From Undibacterium_A arcticum (GTDB taxonomy: Bacteria > Pseudomonadota > Gammaproteobacteria > Burkholderiales > Burkholderiaceae_D), in the NCBI RefSeq assembly GCF_042660705.1, contig NZ_JBHSUQ010000001.1: DNA of 64,000 nt; one strand, 5' to 3'. Positions within the stretch are counted from its first letter, which is position 1, and each line of letters begins with the position of its first letter. Under the pieces are notes generated by a model, which saw only the letters and a program-made list of their open reading frames with translations, had not been told where the DNA came from and did not search any database. This document shows positions 48,465-56,197 of this stretch, piece by piece. The position numbers were made by a program, and so were the translations under genes.

Positions 48465-48956
48465 GTGGTAACCAACCCAAAAAAACCACCAGGCAGACGC
48501 GCTGCCAAGCCGGTTACACAGGTCAGTCCAAAACCAAGAGCCGCCGTCGCGAAGGTGAAACCAGCCCCAGCCCCGGCCGTCAACGCTGTGACGACCAGCG
48601 TGCCGGTCCTTGCATCGCAAGCCGCCGCCGAGCCGGCAATGAGAGCACTCGCCAAAAAAATCATTAAGCCGTCGCCCACACAGGGGCTGAAGAAGAAAAC
48701 CGCGCCGATGACAGAAAAAGTCAAAGACAAAGTCAAAAAAACGAAACTGGTCCGTGACAGCTTCACGATGCCGGAAGCCGAATATGAAGTATTGGGTCAA
48801 GTGAAACGGGCCTGTATCAAGGCCAGCATCGAGATCAAGAAAAGTGAATTATTGCGGATCGGCGTTGCTTTGATTCGCGAGCTGGATCCGGCCAGACTGG
48901 AAGAAATCCTGCGCAGCTTGCCCAAGCTGAAGTCTGGACGACCGAAGAAAGTGTGA
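48465..48956 (+). CDS. Lys/Ala/Pro-rich protein with ribbon-helix-helix-like C-terminus, paralogue 2
   Basis: 163 residues. A basic low-complexity tail (residues 1-85) precedes the conserved unit KLVRDSFTMPEAEYEVLGQV, then ASIEIKKSELLRIGVALIREL, and the protein ends in SLPKLKSGRPKKV, which resembles an AT-hook-like GRPKK. The conserved unit shares RDSFTMPE-x-(D/E)-Y and KKSELLRIG with paralogue 1. The GTG start follows GAGG with eight bases spacing. A Rho-independent terminator follows within 30 bp, so it is a monocistronic unit. Function unknown; DNA or polyphosphate binding is inferred from composition. Confidence 0.7.
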   Translation: MVTNPKKPPGRRAAKPVTQVSPKPRAAVAKVKPAPAPAVNAVTTSVPVLASQAAAEPAMRALAKKIIKPSPTQGLKKKTAPMTEKVKDKVKKTKLVRDSFTMPEAEYEVLGQVKRACIKASIEIKKSELLRIGVALIRELDPARLEEILRSLPKLKSGRPKKV

Positions 48957-48983
48957 ACTGGGTGGGTGACTTGCCCTGAAGCG

Positions 48984-49005
48984 GCCGGGAATTTCCCGGC
49001 TTTTT
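48984..49005 (+). terminator. Rho-independent terminator
   Basis: GCCGGGA-ATT-TCCCGGC hairpin followed by five T; it ends the transcript of the second RHH-like gene. Confidence 0.85.
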
Positions 49006-49029
49006 CTATTCTGACGCCGATTGTGGTCA

Positions 49030-49057
49030 TGTCATCAAACAGACATGAAACTGTCAT
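49030..49057 (+). promoter_or_regulatory. Pho box upstream of olsB
   Basis: Three direct repeats TGTCAT / AGACAT / TGTCAT start at 49030, 49041 and 49052, exactly 11 bp apart, the geometry of PhoB-binding Pho boxes. They end 55 bp before the olsB start, in the right orientation for activation. Confidence 0.8.
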
Positions 49058-49112
49058 TTTGCTGAAGTAATAGGGCGCTACGCTTGATCCGTCACCATCA
49101 CGAGGATGAAGC

Positions 49113-49880
49113 ATGCAACTGCCAATCACTTCTACTGAATCCACCACGAGCGCTGCCAAGCTGGTCTTGAGTCTGGCGACCACGCCGAAGGAATTGCGCG
49201 AAGTACAGCGCCTGCGCTACAAGGTCTTCGTCGACGGCATGGGCCTGTCGGCGCTGGCCAACGAGGACCGCCTCGATCAGGACGAGTTTGACGATTATTG
49301 CGACCACCTGATTGTGCGCGATAGCCAAACGCTCAAGGTGGTCGGTACCTACCGGCTGCTGAGCGCGAGCGCCGCGCGCCGGATCGGGCGTTTCTATTCG
49401 GAGAGCGAGTTCGACCTGAGCCGGCTCGACAATCTGCGCGACCGCATGGTCGAAGCCGGGCGCGCATGCATCCACCCGAATTATCGCAGCGGCAGCGTGA
49501 TCATGCTGCTGTGGTCCGGGCTGGCGGCCTATATGCAGCGCGAACGGTGCGACTACCTGATCGGCTGCGCCAGCATGAGCCTGGCCGATGGCGGTCACAA
49601 CGCCGCGGCGGTGTACAACGAAATGTCGAAAACATACATGGCAGCGGCGGAATACGGCGTCACGCCGCATTTGCCGTTCCCGATTCAGGAACTGAGTTCC
49701 GATATCAAGCCGCAAATCCCGCCGCTGATCAAGGGCTATCTGCGCTCCGGCGGCTGGATCTGCGGCGCACCGGCCTGGGATCCCCAATTTCATAGCGCGG
49801 ACTTATTCCTGATTCTGCGGCTCTCCAATCTCGATCAACGCTATGCCCGCCACTACGGTACCGAAGAGGGCGGCAAGTGA
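49113..49880 (+). CDS. olsB: Ornithine-acyl-ACP N-acyltransferase-like (OlsB) GNAT protein
   Basis: Acyltransferase of the OlsB/hemolysin-like GNAT family, 255 residues, expected to join a 3-hydroxyacyl group from acyl-ACP to ornithine, the first step of ornithine-lipid synthesis. Visible segments: LREVQRLRYKVFVDGMGLSA, DDYCDHLIVRD, VGTYRLLSASAARRIGRFYSE and EAGRACIHPNYRSGSVIMLLW, all characteristic of the family. GAGGA precedes the ATG. A three-repeat Pho box upstream and the following plcP- and agt-like genes indicate a phosphate-starvation lipid-replacement operon. No olsA gene is adjacent. Confidence 0.85.
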   Translation: MQLPITSTESTTSAAKLVLSLATTPKELREVQRLRYKVFVDGMGLSALANEDRLDQDEFDDYCDHLIVRDSQTLKVVGTYRLLSASAARRIGRFYSESEFDLSRLDNLRDRMVEAGRACIHPNYRSGSVIMLLWSGLAAYMQRERCDYLIGCASMSLADGGHNAAAVYNEMSKTYMAAAEYGVTPHLPFPIQELSSDIKPQIPPLIKGYLRSGGWICGAPAWDPQFHSADLFLILRLSNLDQRYARHYGTEEGGK

Positions 49881-50832
49881 AATCGCGCGAGGGTTTTTCG
49901 ATCCCGGTTTTTTCGATATTGATGCGCTCATCCATCAGAAATTGAAACAGGATGCGGAGCAGGATGCTCCGCAGGAACCCAAGCGCAAATTGTCATCAGA
50001 GCCGAACCGCTTCAGAACCATCTGGATTTCGGATCTGCATCTGGGCACCACCGGTTGTCAGGCCGGCCGCGTATTGGAATTTTTGCGCGCAACCGAATCC
50101 GATACGCTCTACCTGATCGGCGACATCATCGACGGCTGGCAACTGCGGCGTCGCTGGTATTGGGATCAGAACCACAACAACGTGGTGCAGACGGTGTTGA
50201 AGAAAGCGAAGAAGGGCACCGAGGTGATCTTCATCCCCGGCAATCACGATGAAATGATGCGCCAGTTCATCAATCTCAATTTCGGCGGTATCCGTATCCG
50301 CGATGAGCTGGTGCACACCACCGCACAGGGCAAGCGGCTGCTGGTGCTGCATGGCGACCGCTTCGATGGCGTGATCGCCTGTGCCAAGTGGCTGGCCTAT
50401 GTCGGCGATAGCCTGTATACGATGATTCTGAAATTCAACCAGGTCTTCAACAACTGGCGCGCCCGCGCCGGGCTGCCGTACTGGTCGCTGTCGCAGTACC
50501 TGAAACTGAAGGTCAAGAACGCCGTCAACTATATCTCGTCGTTCGAGGATGCGCTAGCCGCGGAAGCACGCAAGAAGGGACTGGACGGCGTCGTCTGCGG
50601 CCATATCCACAAACCGGAAATCCGCAGCATCGATGGCATCACTTATTGCAACGATGGCGATTGGGTGGAAAGCCTGACCGCACTGGTCGAGGAAGCCTCC
50701 GGCGAATTGCGGCTGGTGAGCTGGCAGGAAATCATGCAGAGAACGATGCAGGGAACTATGCAGGAGCAGCGCAGGCACGGCACACCGCATTCAAGCGCGA
50801 AGGAGAGTGAATTATGCGTATCGCCATCGTAA
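49843..50832 (+). CDS. plcP: PlcP-like phospholipase C (metallophosphoesterase, often named LpxH-like)
   Basis: Calcineurin-like metallophosphoesterase with all five motifs: WISDLHLG, GDIIDGW, PGNHDE, LHGDRFD and GHIHKPEI. Proteins of this kind are commonly called UDP-2,3-diacylglucosamine diphosphatase, but those paired with a glycosyltransferase and PhoB control act as PlcP, releasing diacylglycerol from membrane phospholipids in phosphate starvation (known in Alphaproteobacteria and marine bacteria). The genetic context favours PlcP here. The start is uncertain: the only in-frame ATG (49843) lies 38 bases inside olsB, while GTG at 49877 overlaps the olsB stop and would be in frame if one T were added to the run at about 49893. 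Confidence 0.8.
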   Translation: MPATTVPKRAASEIARGFFDPGFFDIDALIHQKLKQDAEQDAPQEPKRKLSSEPNRFRTIWISDLHLGTTGCQAGRVLEFLRATESDTLYLIGDIIDGWQLRRRWYWDQNHNNVVQTVLKKAKKGTEVIFIPGNHDEMMRQFINLNFGGIRIRDELVHTTAQGKRLLVLHGDRFDGVIACAKWLAYVGDSLYTMILKFNQVFNNWRARAGLPYWSLSQYLKLKVKNAVNYISSFEDALAAEARKKGLDGVVCGHIHKPEIRSIDGITYCNDGDWVESLTALVEEASGELRLVSWQEIMQRTMQGTMQEQRRHGTPHSSAKESELCVSPS

Positions 50833-51860
50833 GCGATGCCTGGGAGCCGCAGGTCAATGGCGTCGTCAACACCATCAAGAACACTCGGCACAGCCTGCTG
50901 GAGCTCGGCCATGACGTGCTGCTGGTCACGCCCGACAACTGCCGTACCTTCGCCTGTCCCACCTATCCTGAGATTCGGCTGGCTTATCAGCCCTATGCCA
51001 AGGTCGCAGCCAGTCTGGACGGGTTTGTACCGGACTGCATCCATATCGCAACCGAAGGGCCGATGGGATTGGCGGCCCGCCGTTATTGCCTGAATCGCGG
51101 TTTGCATTTCACTAGCGCCTATCACACCCGGTTCCCGGAATATCTGCGCTCCCGCAGCAGGATACCGCTGGCGCTCAGTTATTGCTGGTTGCGCTGGTTT
51201 CACGGCCCGTCGAAGGCCGTGATGGTGGCTACGCCGCGGATGCAGGATGCATTGCAGCAACGCGGTTTCACCAACCTCAGCCTGTGGGGGCGCGGCGTCG
51301 ATACCACCCATTTCGCGCCGCGCGAGCGCGAGCAGTCGTGCATCGAGCGACCACTGCATTTGTATGTCGGGCGCCTGGCGGTGGAAAAAAATGTCGACGC
51401 GTTCTTGCAACTCGATGTGCCAGGCAGTAAGTGGGTAATCGGCGACGGCCCGCTGCGCGAGGCCCTTGAACAGCGCTATCCTGCCGTGCATTTTCTGGGG
51501 GCCAAACCGAACAACGAGTTGGCGCCATATTACAGCTGCGCCGACGTGTTCGTGTTCCCCAGCCGCACCGATACCTTCGGGTTGGTGCTGATTGAAGCGA
51601 TGGCCTGCGGCGTGCCGGTCGCAGCCTACCCGGTCGAGGGGCCAATCGATGTCGTCGCGCAGGGACGTTCCGGCATGCTGGACGACGATCTGGGACGCGC
51701 CTGCCAACAGGCATTGGCACTCGATCGCGTCGAAGTCAGGCAGTGTGCGCTAGCGTATTCATGGGAGGCCGCGACCAGGCAATTTCTACATCACCTGCAT
51801 CCGGTGCGGCATGCAGGTGCGCCGCAGGAACACGGCTTGCCGGAGGTAGTCGGGATTTAA
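50814..51860 (+). CDS. agt: GT4 family glycosyltransferase, Agt-like glycolipid synthase
   Basis: GT-B glycosyltransferase of family 4, 348 residues. The N-terminal donor-independent half starts MRIAIVSDAWEPQVNGVVNT, and the C-terminal nucleotide-sugar half has LYVGRLAVEKNVDAFL, VIGDGPLREALE and the EX7E-type segment FVFPSRTDTFGLVLIEAMACG. With a PlcP-type gene directly upstream (19-bp overlap) and a Pho box at the operon head, it most likely adds a sugar to diacylglycerol to make a phosphorus-free glycolipid, as Agt does. GAAGGAGAG precedes the ATG. Which sugar is used is unknown. Confidence 0.82.
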   Translation: MRIAIVSDAWEPQVNGVVNTIKNTRHSLLELGHDVLLVTPDNCRTFACPTYPEIRLAYQPYAKVAASLDGFVPDCIHIATEGPMGLAARRYCLNRGLHFTSAYHTRFPEYLRSRSRIPLALSYCWLRWFHGPSKAVMVATPRMQDALQQRGFTNLSLWGRGVDTTHFAPREREQSCIERPLHLYVGRLAVEKNVDAFLQLDVPGSKWVIGDGPLREALEQRYPAVHFLGAKPNNELAPYYSCADVFVFPSRTDTFGLVLIEAMACGVPVAAYPVEGPIDVVAQGRSGMLDDDLGRACQQALALDRVEVRQCALAYSWEAATRQFLHHLHPVRHAGAPQEHGLPEVVGI

Positions 51861-51891
51861 GCTGGGAATTAAGCTGGGAATTAGCTGGGAT
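51857..51891. repeat. Short tandem repeat (12 bp x 2.9)
   Basis: TTAAGCTGGGAA occurs twice in perfect tandem (51857-51880) and a third time with one base missing (51881-51891). The stop codon of the glycosyltransferase gene lies in the first unit. Confidence 0.75.
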
Positions 51892-52045
51892 TCACGTCGA
51901 CCCGCCACCATCGATCTACTTAAAATACGACGAGTATATGATAATACTGCTTGTTATATAGCGGGTATGGTAACTATGGGTGACGAGTATATGTATTTTC
52001 TCATGGCGCGGGCACAGGGATCGGGTGCAGCAGCGTCGCTCCCCG

Positions 52046-52515
52046 TCATTTCTTGATCAGCTCCGGCGCCATCACCGCGCGCAGATAATTGCTGGTGTCG
52101 TCACCGCGGTCCTTCTGCGCAATCCACCACACGTTCCCCTTGCGGATGCTCCAGTTCTGTTCGACGCCGGCCACCAGAGCTGCGGCGATTTGGCCCAGCG
52201 TCGGTTGATGGCCTACGATCAGCACCGGTTCCTTGGCGTGCGGCCAGTTGGCGGCGGTCAGGATCTGCACGACGCCGGCCATCGGCCCCAGATCGGGATG
52301 GATCTTGAACTTGCGACCTAATGCCTCCGCCGTCTGGACGGCGCGGGTCGCCGGACTGACCAGGATTTGCAACGCTCGGGCAGGTTGGCAGCCAGCCATT
52401 CGGCCATCCTGGCGGCCTGCTTGTGGCCCTTCGCGGTCAAACGACGCCCCTCATCCAGCGCTCCTTCGGGGTCGCCAATTTCCGCTTCTGCATGCCGCCA
52501 CAAGATCAGTTCCAT
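52046..52515 (-). CDS. sixA: Phosphohistidine phosphatase SixA, frameshifted
   Basis: Histidine-phosphatase-fold protein of about 155 residues that removes phosphate from phosphohistidine (in E. coli, from HPr-like/PTS carriers). The catalytic RHA motif is in LILWRHAEAEIGD, and GHQPTLGQ carries the second catalytic His. The frame breaks near 52370, between AANLPERC and ILVSPATRAVQTAEALGRK. The gene ends just downstream of ppk on the same strand (4 bp after the ppk stop in transcription order), so the two are probably one operon under the ppk Pho box. Confidence 0.82.
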
Positions 52516-52519
52516 GTTG

Positions 52520-54622
52520 TCACCCAATGTCTTCAGTAATGTGCGCCCCGAGTTGCTGCATCAGATGCTGCTGCGCGCTGTACGGGGACTGCTTGCCACG
52601 CGCGGTGCGGCGCAGGTATTGGCCATCCGGTTCCAGCTCCCACGCATTGCTGTTGTCTTTCAGGTAGGGGTCCAGACCCTCCGAGATCACGCGCTTTTTC
52701 AGCGCCTTGTCAAGCACCGGAAATGCCACTTCGATGCGCCGAAACAGATTGCGGTTCATCCAGTCGGCGCTGGACAGATAGACGTCGTGCGCCAGATCGT
52801 TGCGGAAATAATAGATACGGCTGTGCTCCAGGAAGCGACCGATGATCGAGCGCACCCGGATGTTTTCCGACAGCCCCGGAACGCCCGGTTTCAGCGAACA
52901 GGCGCCACGCACGATCAGCTCGATCTTGACGCCATCGTGGCTGGCGGCGTACAGCGCACGCACCACGGATTCGTCCACCAGTGCATTCATCTTGGCCACG
53001 ATGCGGCCGGGTCGGCCGAGACGCGCAATCTTTGCCTCATTGCGGATCGCCTTGATCAGCTCGTTATGCAACGCGAACGGTGCCAGCCACAGGTGCTGCA
53101 GTTTCTTTGGCTTGGTCAGGCTCGTCAGATGGATGAATACTTCGTTCACCTCGTCGGTCAGCTTCGGATGCGCCGTCAGCAGGCCGAAATCGGTATACAG
53201 CTTGGTGGTGGTCGCATGGTAGTTGCCGGTGCCGAGATGGGCGTAGTAACGCAGCGTCCCTTCTTCGCGCCGGATCACCAGCGCCAGTTTCGCGTGCGTC
53301 TTCAGTCCCACCACGCCGTACACTACTTGCGCGCCTGCATGTTCGAGCCGATCGGCCCAGTTGATGTTGGCTTCCTCATCGAAACGTGCCTTCAGTTCCA
53401 CGATCACGGTCACTTCCTTGCCGAGTCGGGCCGCGGTCAGCAGCGACTCCATCAGGTCGGAACTCATGCCGGTGCGGTAAATGGTCTGCTTGATGGCGAC
53501 CACGTTGGGGTCATTGGCCGCGCTGCGGATGAAATCGACCACCGTCTGAAACGACTGGAACGGATGATGCAATAGTATGTCCTGTTTCTGGATGGTCGCG
53601 AAGATGTCGTTGTTGACCAGCCTCGGCGGCGAACCCGACACGAACGGCGGGAAACGCAGGGCAGGCGTTTTCACATGATCGATCAACTCGGACAGCCGCA
53701 CCATGTTGACCGGCCCATTGACCGGGTACAGCCGGCTGCGGTCGAGTGCAAACTGATTGAGCAGAAACTGCGCCAGATCTTCCGGGCAATTCTTGGCCAC
53801 TTCGAGTCGTACTGCGGCGCCGAACTGGCGGCTTTGCAGTTCGCCCTGCAAGGCCTGGCGCAGGTTTGACTTCTTCCTCATCGACCCATAAATCGCTGTC
53901 GCGCGTCAGGCGAAATTGCGAATACGCGATCACTTCACGGCCGGTGAACAAGTCTGAGATATGCGCGTGGATGATCGACGACAGCAGGCAGAACGCTACG
54001 CCGTTTTTCGACAGCTCGTCAGGCAGCCGGATCACGCGCGGCAGTACACGCGGCGCCTTGACGATCGCGATCGCGGTGCCACGCCCGAACGCATCCTTGC
54101 CGGATAGCGAGATGATGAAATTCAGGCTCTTGTTGACGACTTGCGGAAAAGGGTGGGCCGGATCGAGGCCGATCGGTGTCAGCAGGGGCCGCACCTGGCT
54201 GTCGAAATAGCTCTTGACCCAGGCGCGCTGGGCCGCGTTGCGCTCAGTGTGGCGCAGCAGATGCACGCCCTTGACCGACAATTGCGGCAGTACCTCGGTA
54301 TTGAGGATCGCATATTGATGTGCGACCAGATCATGGCATTCGGCGCTAATGCGTTCCAGTGTGGCCACCAACGCCGGACTTTCACTCAGATCGCCGTCGA
54401 TGCTGGCTTGTGCCAGCAGGCTGGCGACGCGCACTTCAAAAATTCATCCAGATTATTGCTGACGATACATAAATAACGCAGACGTTCCAGCAGCGGTATG
54501 CTTTTGTCTTCGGCCTGCGTCAGTACGCGCCGGTTAAAGCTCAACATCGACAATTCGCGGTCGAGGTAGATTCCAGGCCGGGCAATGCGTCCGGCGGCGG
54601 CCATCATATTGTCCGGTTTCAT
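52520..54622 (-). CDS. ppk: Polyphosphate kinase 1, two frameshifts
   Basis: PPK1, reversibly making polyphosphate from ATP, about 700 residues. N-terminal YLDRELSMLSFNRRVL, the phospho-accepting His in GLKTHAKLALVIRREEG, a YYFRND segment and a C-terminal DWMNRNLFRRIEV are in place. The frame breaks twice: at 54438-54442 (five A where six restore LDEFFEVRVASLL) and at 53865-53867 (short run in EEEVKNLRQAL). A TTG at 54670 opens the frame, but the Pho box at 54671-54692 abuts it, so transcription probably starts after it and the ATG at 54622 (MKPDNMM) is the better start. Divergent from pstS. Confidence 0.88.
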
Positions 54623-54670
54623 CTTTTTCAGTCTGGCCACTTGATCATCGTCCCGAGTGTAATTAGCCAA

Positions 54671-54692
54671 TGTGACAAGTTAATGACAAGTA
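54671..54692 (-). promoter_or_regulatory. Pho box upstream of ppk
   Basis: On the minus strand CTTGTCATTAA CTTGTCACATT: two TTGTCA repeats 11 bp apart, with a TAATTA -10-like sequence about eight bases downstream. Orientation points to ppk. Confidence 0.7.
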
Positions 54693-54731
54693 CCGGCCAG
54701 ATTTTCAGTATATTTTTACAAAAAACCAGAT

Positions 54732-54748
54732 CGTCATAAACTTGTCAT
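54732..54748 (+). promoter_or_regulatory. Pho box upstream of pstS
   Basis: CGTCATAAACT TGTCAT: two repeats at 54732 and 54743, 11 bp apart, with a weaker third unit (ATGAGT, 54754). It lies 54 bp before the pstS ATG and about 40 bp from the oppositely oriented ppk box. Confidence 0.7.
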
Positions 54749-54801
54749 ATTTGATGAGTAGAGTCCGCACTGTCAAATCTGTCTTAACCCAAGGAGCTGA
54801 T

Positions 54802-55866
54802 ATGCGAATGAATTCATTGATTAAATCTGCGGTACTCAAATCTGCAATACTCACGGCAACTACCGTCATCGCGTTTTCTGTGACGCCGGCCATCGCGGCT
54901 GACATGACGGGGGCGGGCGCTACTTTTCCTTACCCGATTTATGCAAAATGGGCTGAGGCCTATAAGGCTGCCACCGGCAACGGCCTGAACTATCAGTCGA
55001 TCGGTTCCGGCGGCGGTATCAAACAGATCAAGGCCAAGACCGTCGATTTCGGCGCATCGGACATGCCCTTGAAAGCGGAAGAACTCGATGCCGAAGGACT
55101 GATGCAGTTCCCGGCCATCATGGGCGGCGTAGTGCCGGTTGTCAACCTGGACGGTGTCGCCGCCGGCCAATTGAAATTGACCGGTCAACTGGTTGCCGAT
55201 ATCTATCTGGGCAAGATCACCAAATGGAATGCCGCGGAAATTGCCGCCCTCAATCCTGGCGTCAAGTTGCCGGCGGACGACATCACCGTGGTACACCGCG
55301 CCGACGGCTCCGGCACCTCCTTCCTGTTCACTGATTTCCTGTCCAAATCCAGCCCTGAATTCAAGACCAAGATCGGTGCCGGCACCGCGGTCAAATGGGC
55401 GGTCGGCGTCGGCGGCAAGGGTAACGAAGGCGTTGCCGCCAACGTGCAGCGGATCAAGGGTTCGATCGGTTATGTCGAGTACGCCTATGCCAAGAAGAAC
55501 AAGATGGCCGACGCCCAACTCAAGAACCACGACGGTCAGTTCGTCAAGGCTGACGATGACACCTTCAAGGCGGCTGCAGCCGGGGCCGACTGGGCCAAGA
55601 CCCCTGGTTTTGGCGTGGTGCTGACCGACCAGGCAGGCAAGAGCAGCTGGCCGATTACTGGTGCATCATTCATCCTGATGCACAAGGCGCAGGCCGATGC
55701 AGCCAAGGCCAAGGAAGTATTGAAGTTCTTTGACTGGTCCTACAAGAATGGCGGTGCCTCGGCGAGCGAACTGGACTATGTCGCGATTCCGCCGGCGGTC
55801 GTCAAGCTGGTGCAGGAAGGCTGGAAAACGCAATTGAAAGACGCTTCCGGCAAGGCAATCTGGTAA
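54802..55866 (+). CDS. pstS: Phosphate ABC transporter substrate-binding protein PstS
   Basis: Periplasmic high-affinity phosphate-binding protein, 354 residues. A signal peptide precedes ADMTGAGATFPYPIYAKW; phosphate-contact segments are GAGATFPYP, GASDMPLKAEE and RADGSGTSFLF. AAGGAG lies just upstream of the ATG at 54802; an in-frame start at 54742 would fall inside the Pho box. It heads the pstSCAB-phoU-phoB-phoR unit. A hairpin and a long inverted repeat follow before pstC, which probably lower expression of the membrane genes relative to PstS. Confidence 0.95.
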   Translation: MRMNSLIKSAVLKSAILTATTVIAFSVTPAIAADMTGAGATFPYPIYAKWAEAYKAATGNGLNYQSIGSGGGIKQIKAKTVDFGASDMPLKAEELDAEGLMQFPAIMGGVVPVVNLDGVAAGQLKLTGQLVADIYLGKITKWNAAEIAALNPGVKLPADDITVVHRADGSGTSFLFTDFLSKSSPEFKTKIGAGTAVKWAVGVGGKGNEGVAANVQRIKGSIGYVEYAYAKKNKMADAQLKNHDGQFVKADDDTFKAAAAGADWAKTPGFGVVLTDQAGKSSWPITGASFILMHKAQADAAKAKEVLKFFDWSYKNGGASASELDYVAIPPAVVKLVQEGWKTQLKDASGKAIW

Positions 55867-55896
55867 GCATCATTTTGATGTAATTATGGCAATAAA

Positions 55897-55922
55897 GGCC
55901 GCATTCCATCAGGGATGCGGCC
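55897..55922 (+). terminator. Hairpin after pstS (attenuator-like)
   Basis: GGCCGCAT (55897-55904) pairs with ATGCGGCC (55915-55922). There is no T-run after it, so it may stabilise the pstS mRNA end or act as a partial terminator within the pst operon. Confidence 0.6.
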
Positions 55923-55952
55923 TATCTCGATGATCCTAGCGACGGTAGTTGG

Positions 55953-56088
55953 ACAGGTGCGAGTGTGCGCTTTCTGGCTGTCTGGCTAGGCGCGACGACG
56001 CTGCAGACTGCATTCTGCAAGGAGAAGGGTGCTCCACTGGAGCACCGAAAACGCCAGAGAGCCAGAAAAGCGTGCAATCGTGCCTGTA
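55953..56088. other. Long imperfect inverted repeat between pstS and pstC (candidate structured RNA or MITE-like insert)
   Basis: The left arm (55953-55986, containing CGCTTTCTGGCTGTCTGGC) pairs over about 34 bases with the right arm (56053-56088, containing GCCAGAGAGCCAGAAAAGCG), several differences being G-U compatible. Inside lies a second perfect hairpin, GGTGCTCC-ACT-GGAGCACC (about 56027-56045). No open frame. It fills most of the 330-bp pstS-pstC gap. Confidence 0.55.
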
Positions 56089-56197
56089 GCGCTCTCAGCT
56101 AAACGGTAAATGTTTTCGCCATGAGAAATTTCAATCAATTCATAAGCTTATTGAAGCTAACAAGCGGTCAACTGCCGTTTCTAGGAGATGGCAAACC

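Noticed and set aside
47892..48800. Minus-strand 302-codon frame covering the second pstS 5' end and the RHH-like gene
   Set aside because: Lies out of frame with pstS and antisense to the RHH-like gene, whose conserved unit, ribosome site and terminator support the other strand.
51926..51995. GACGAGTATATG direct repeats after the glycosyltransferase gene
   Set aside because: Two short AT-rich copies in non-coding DNA with no further structure; likely chance.
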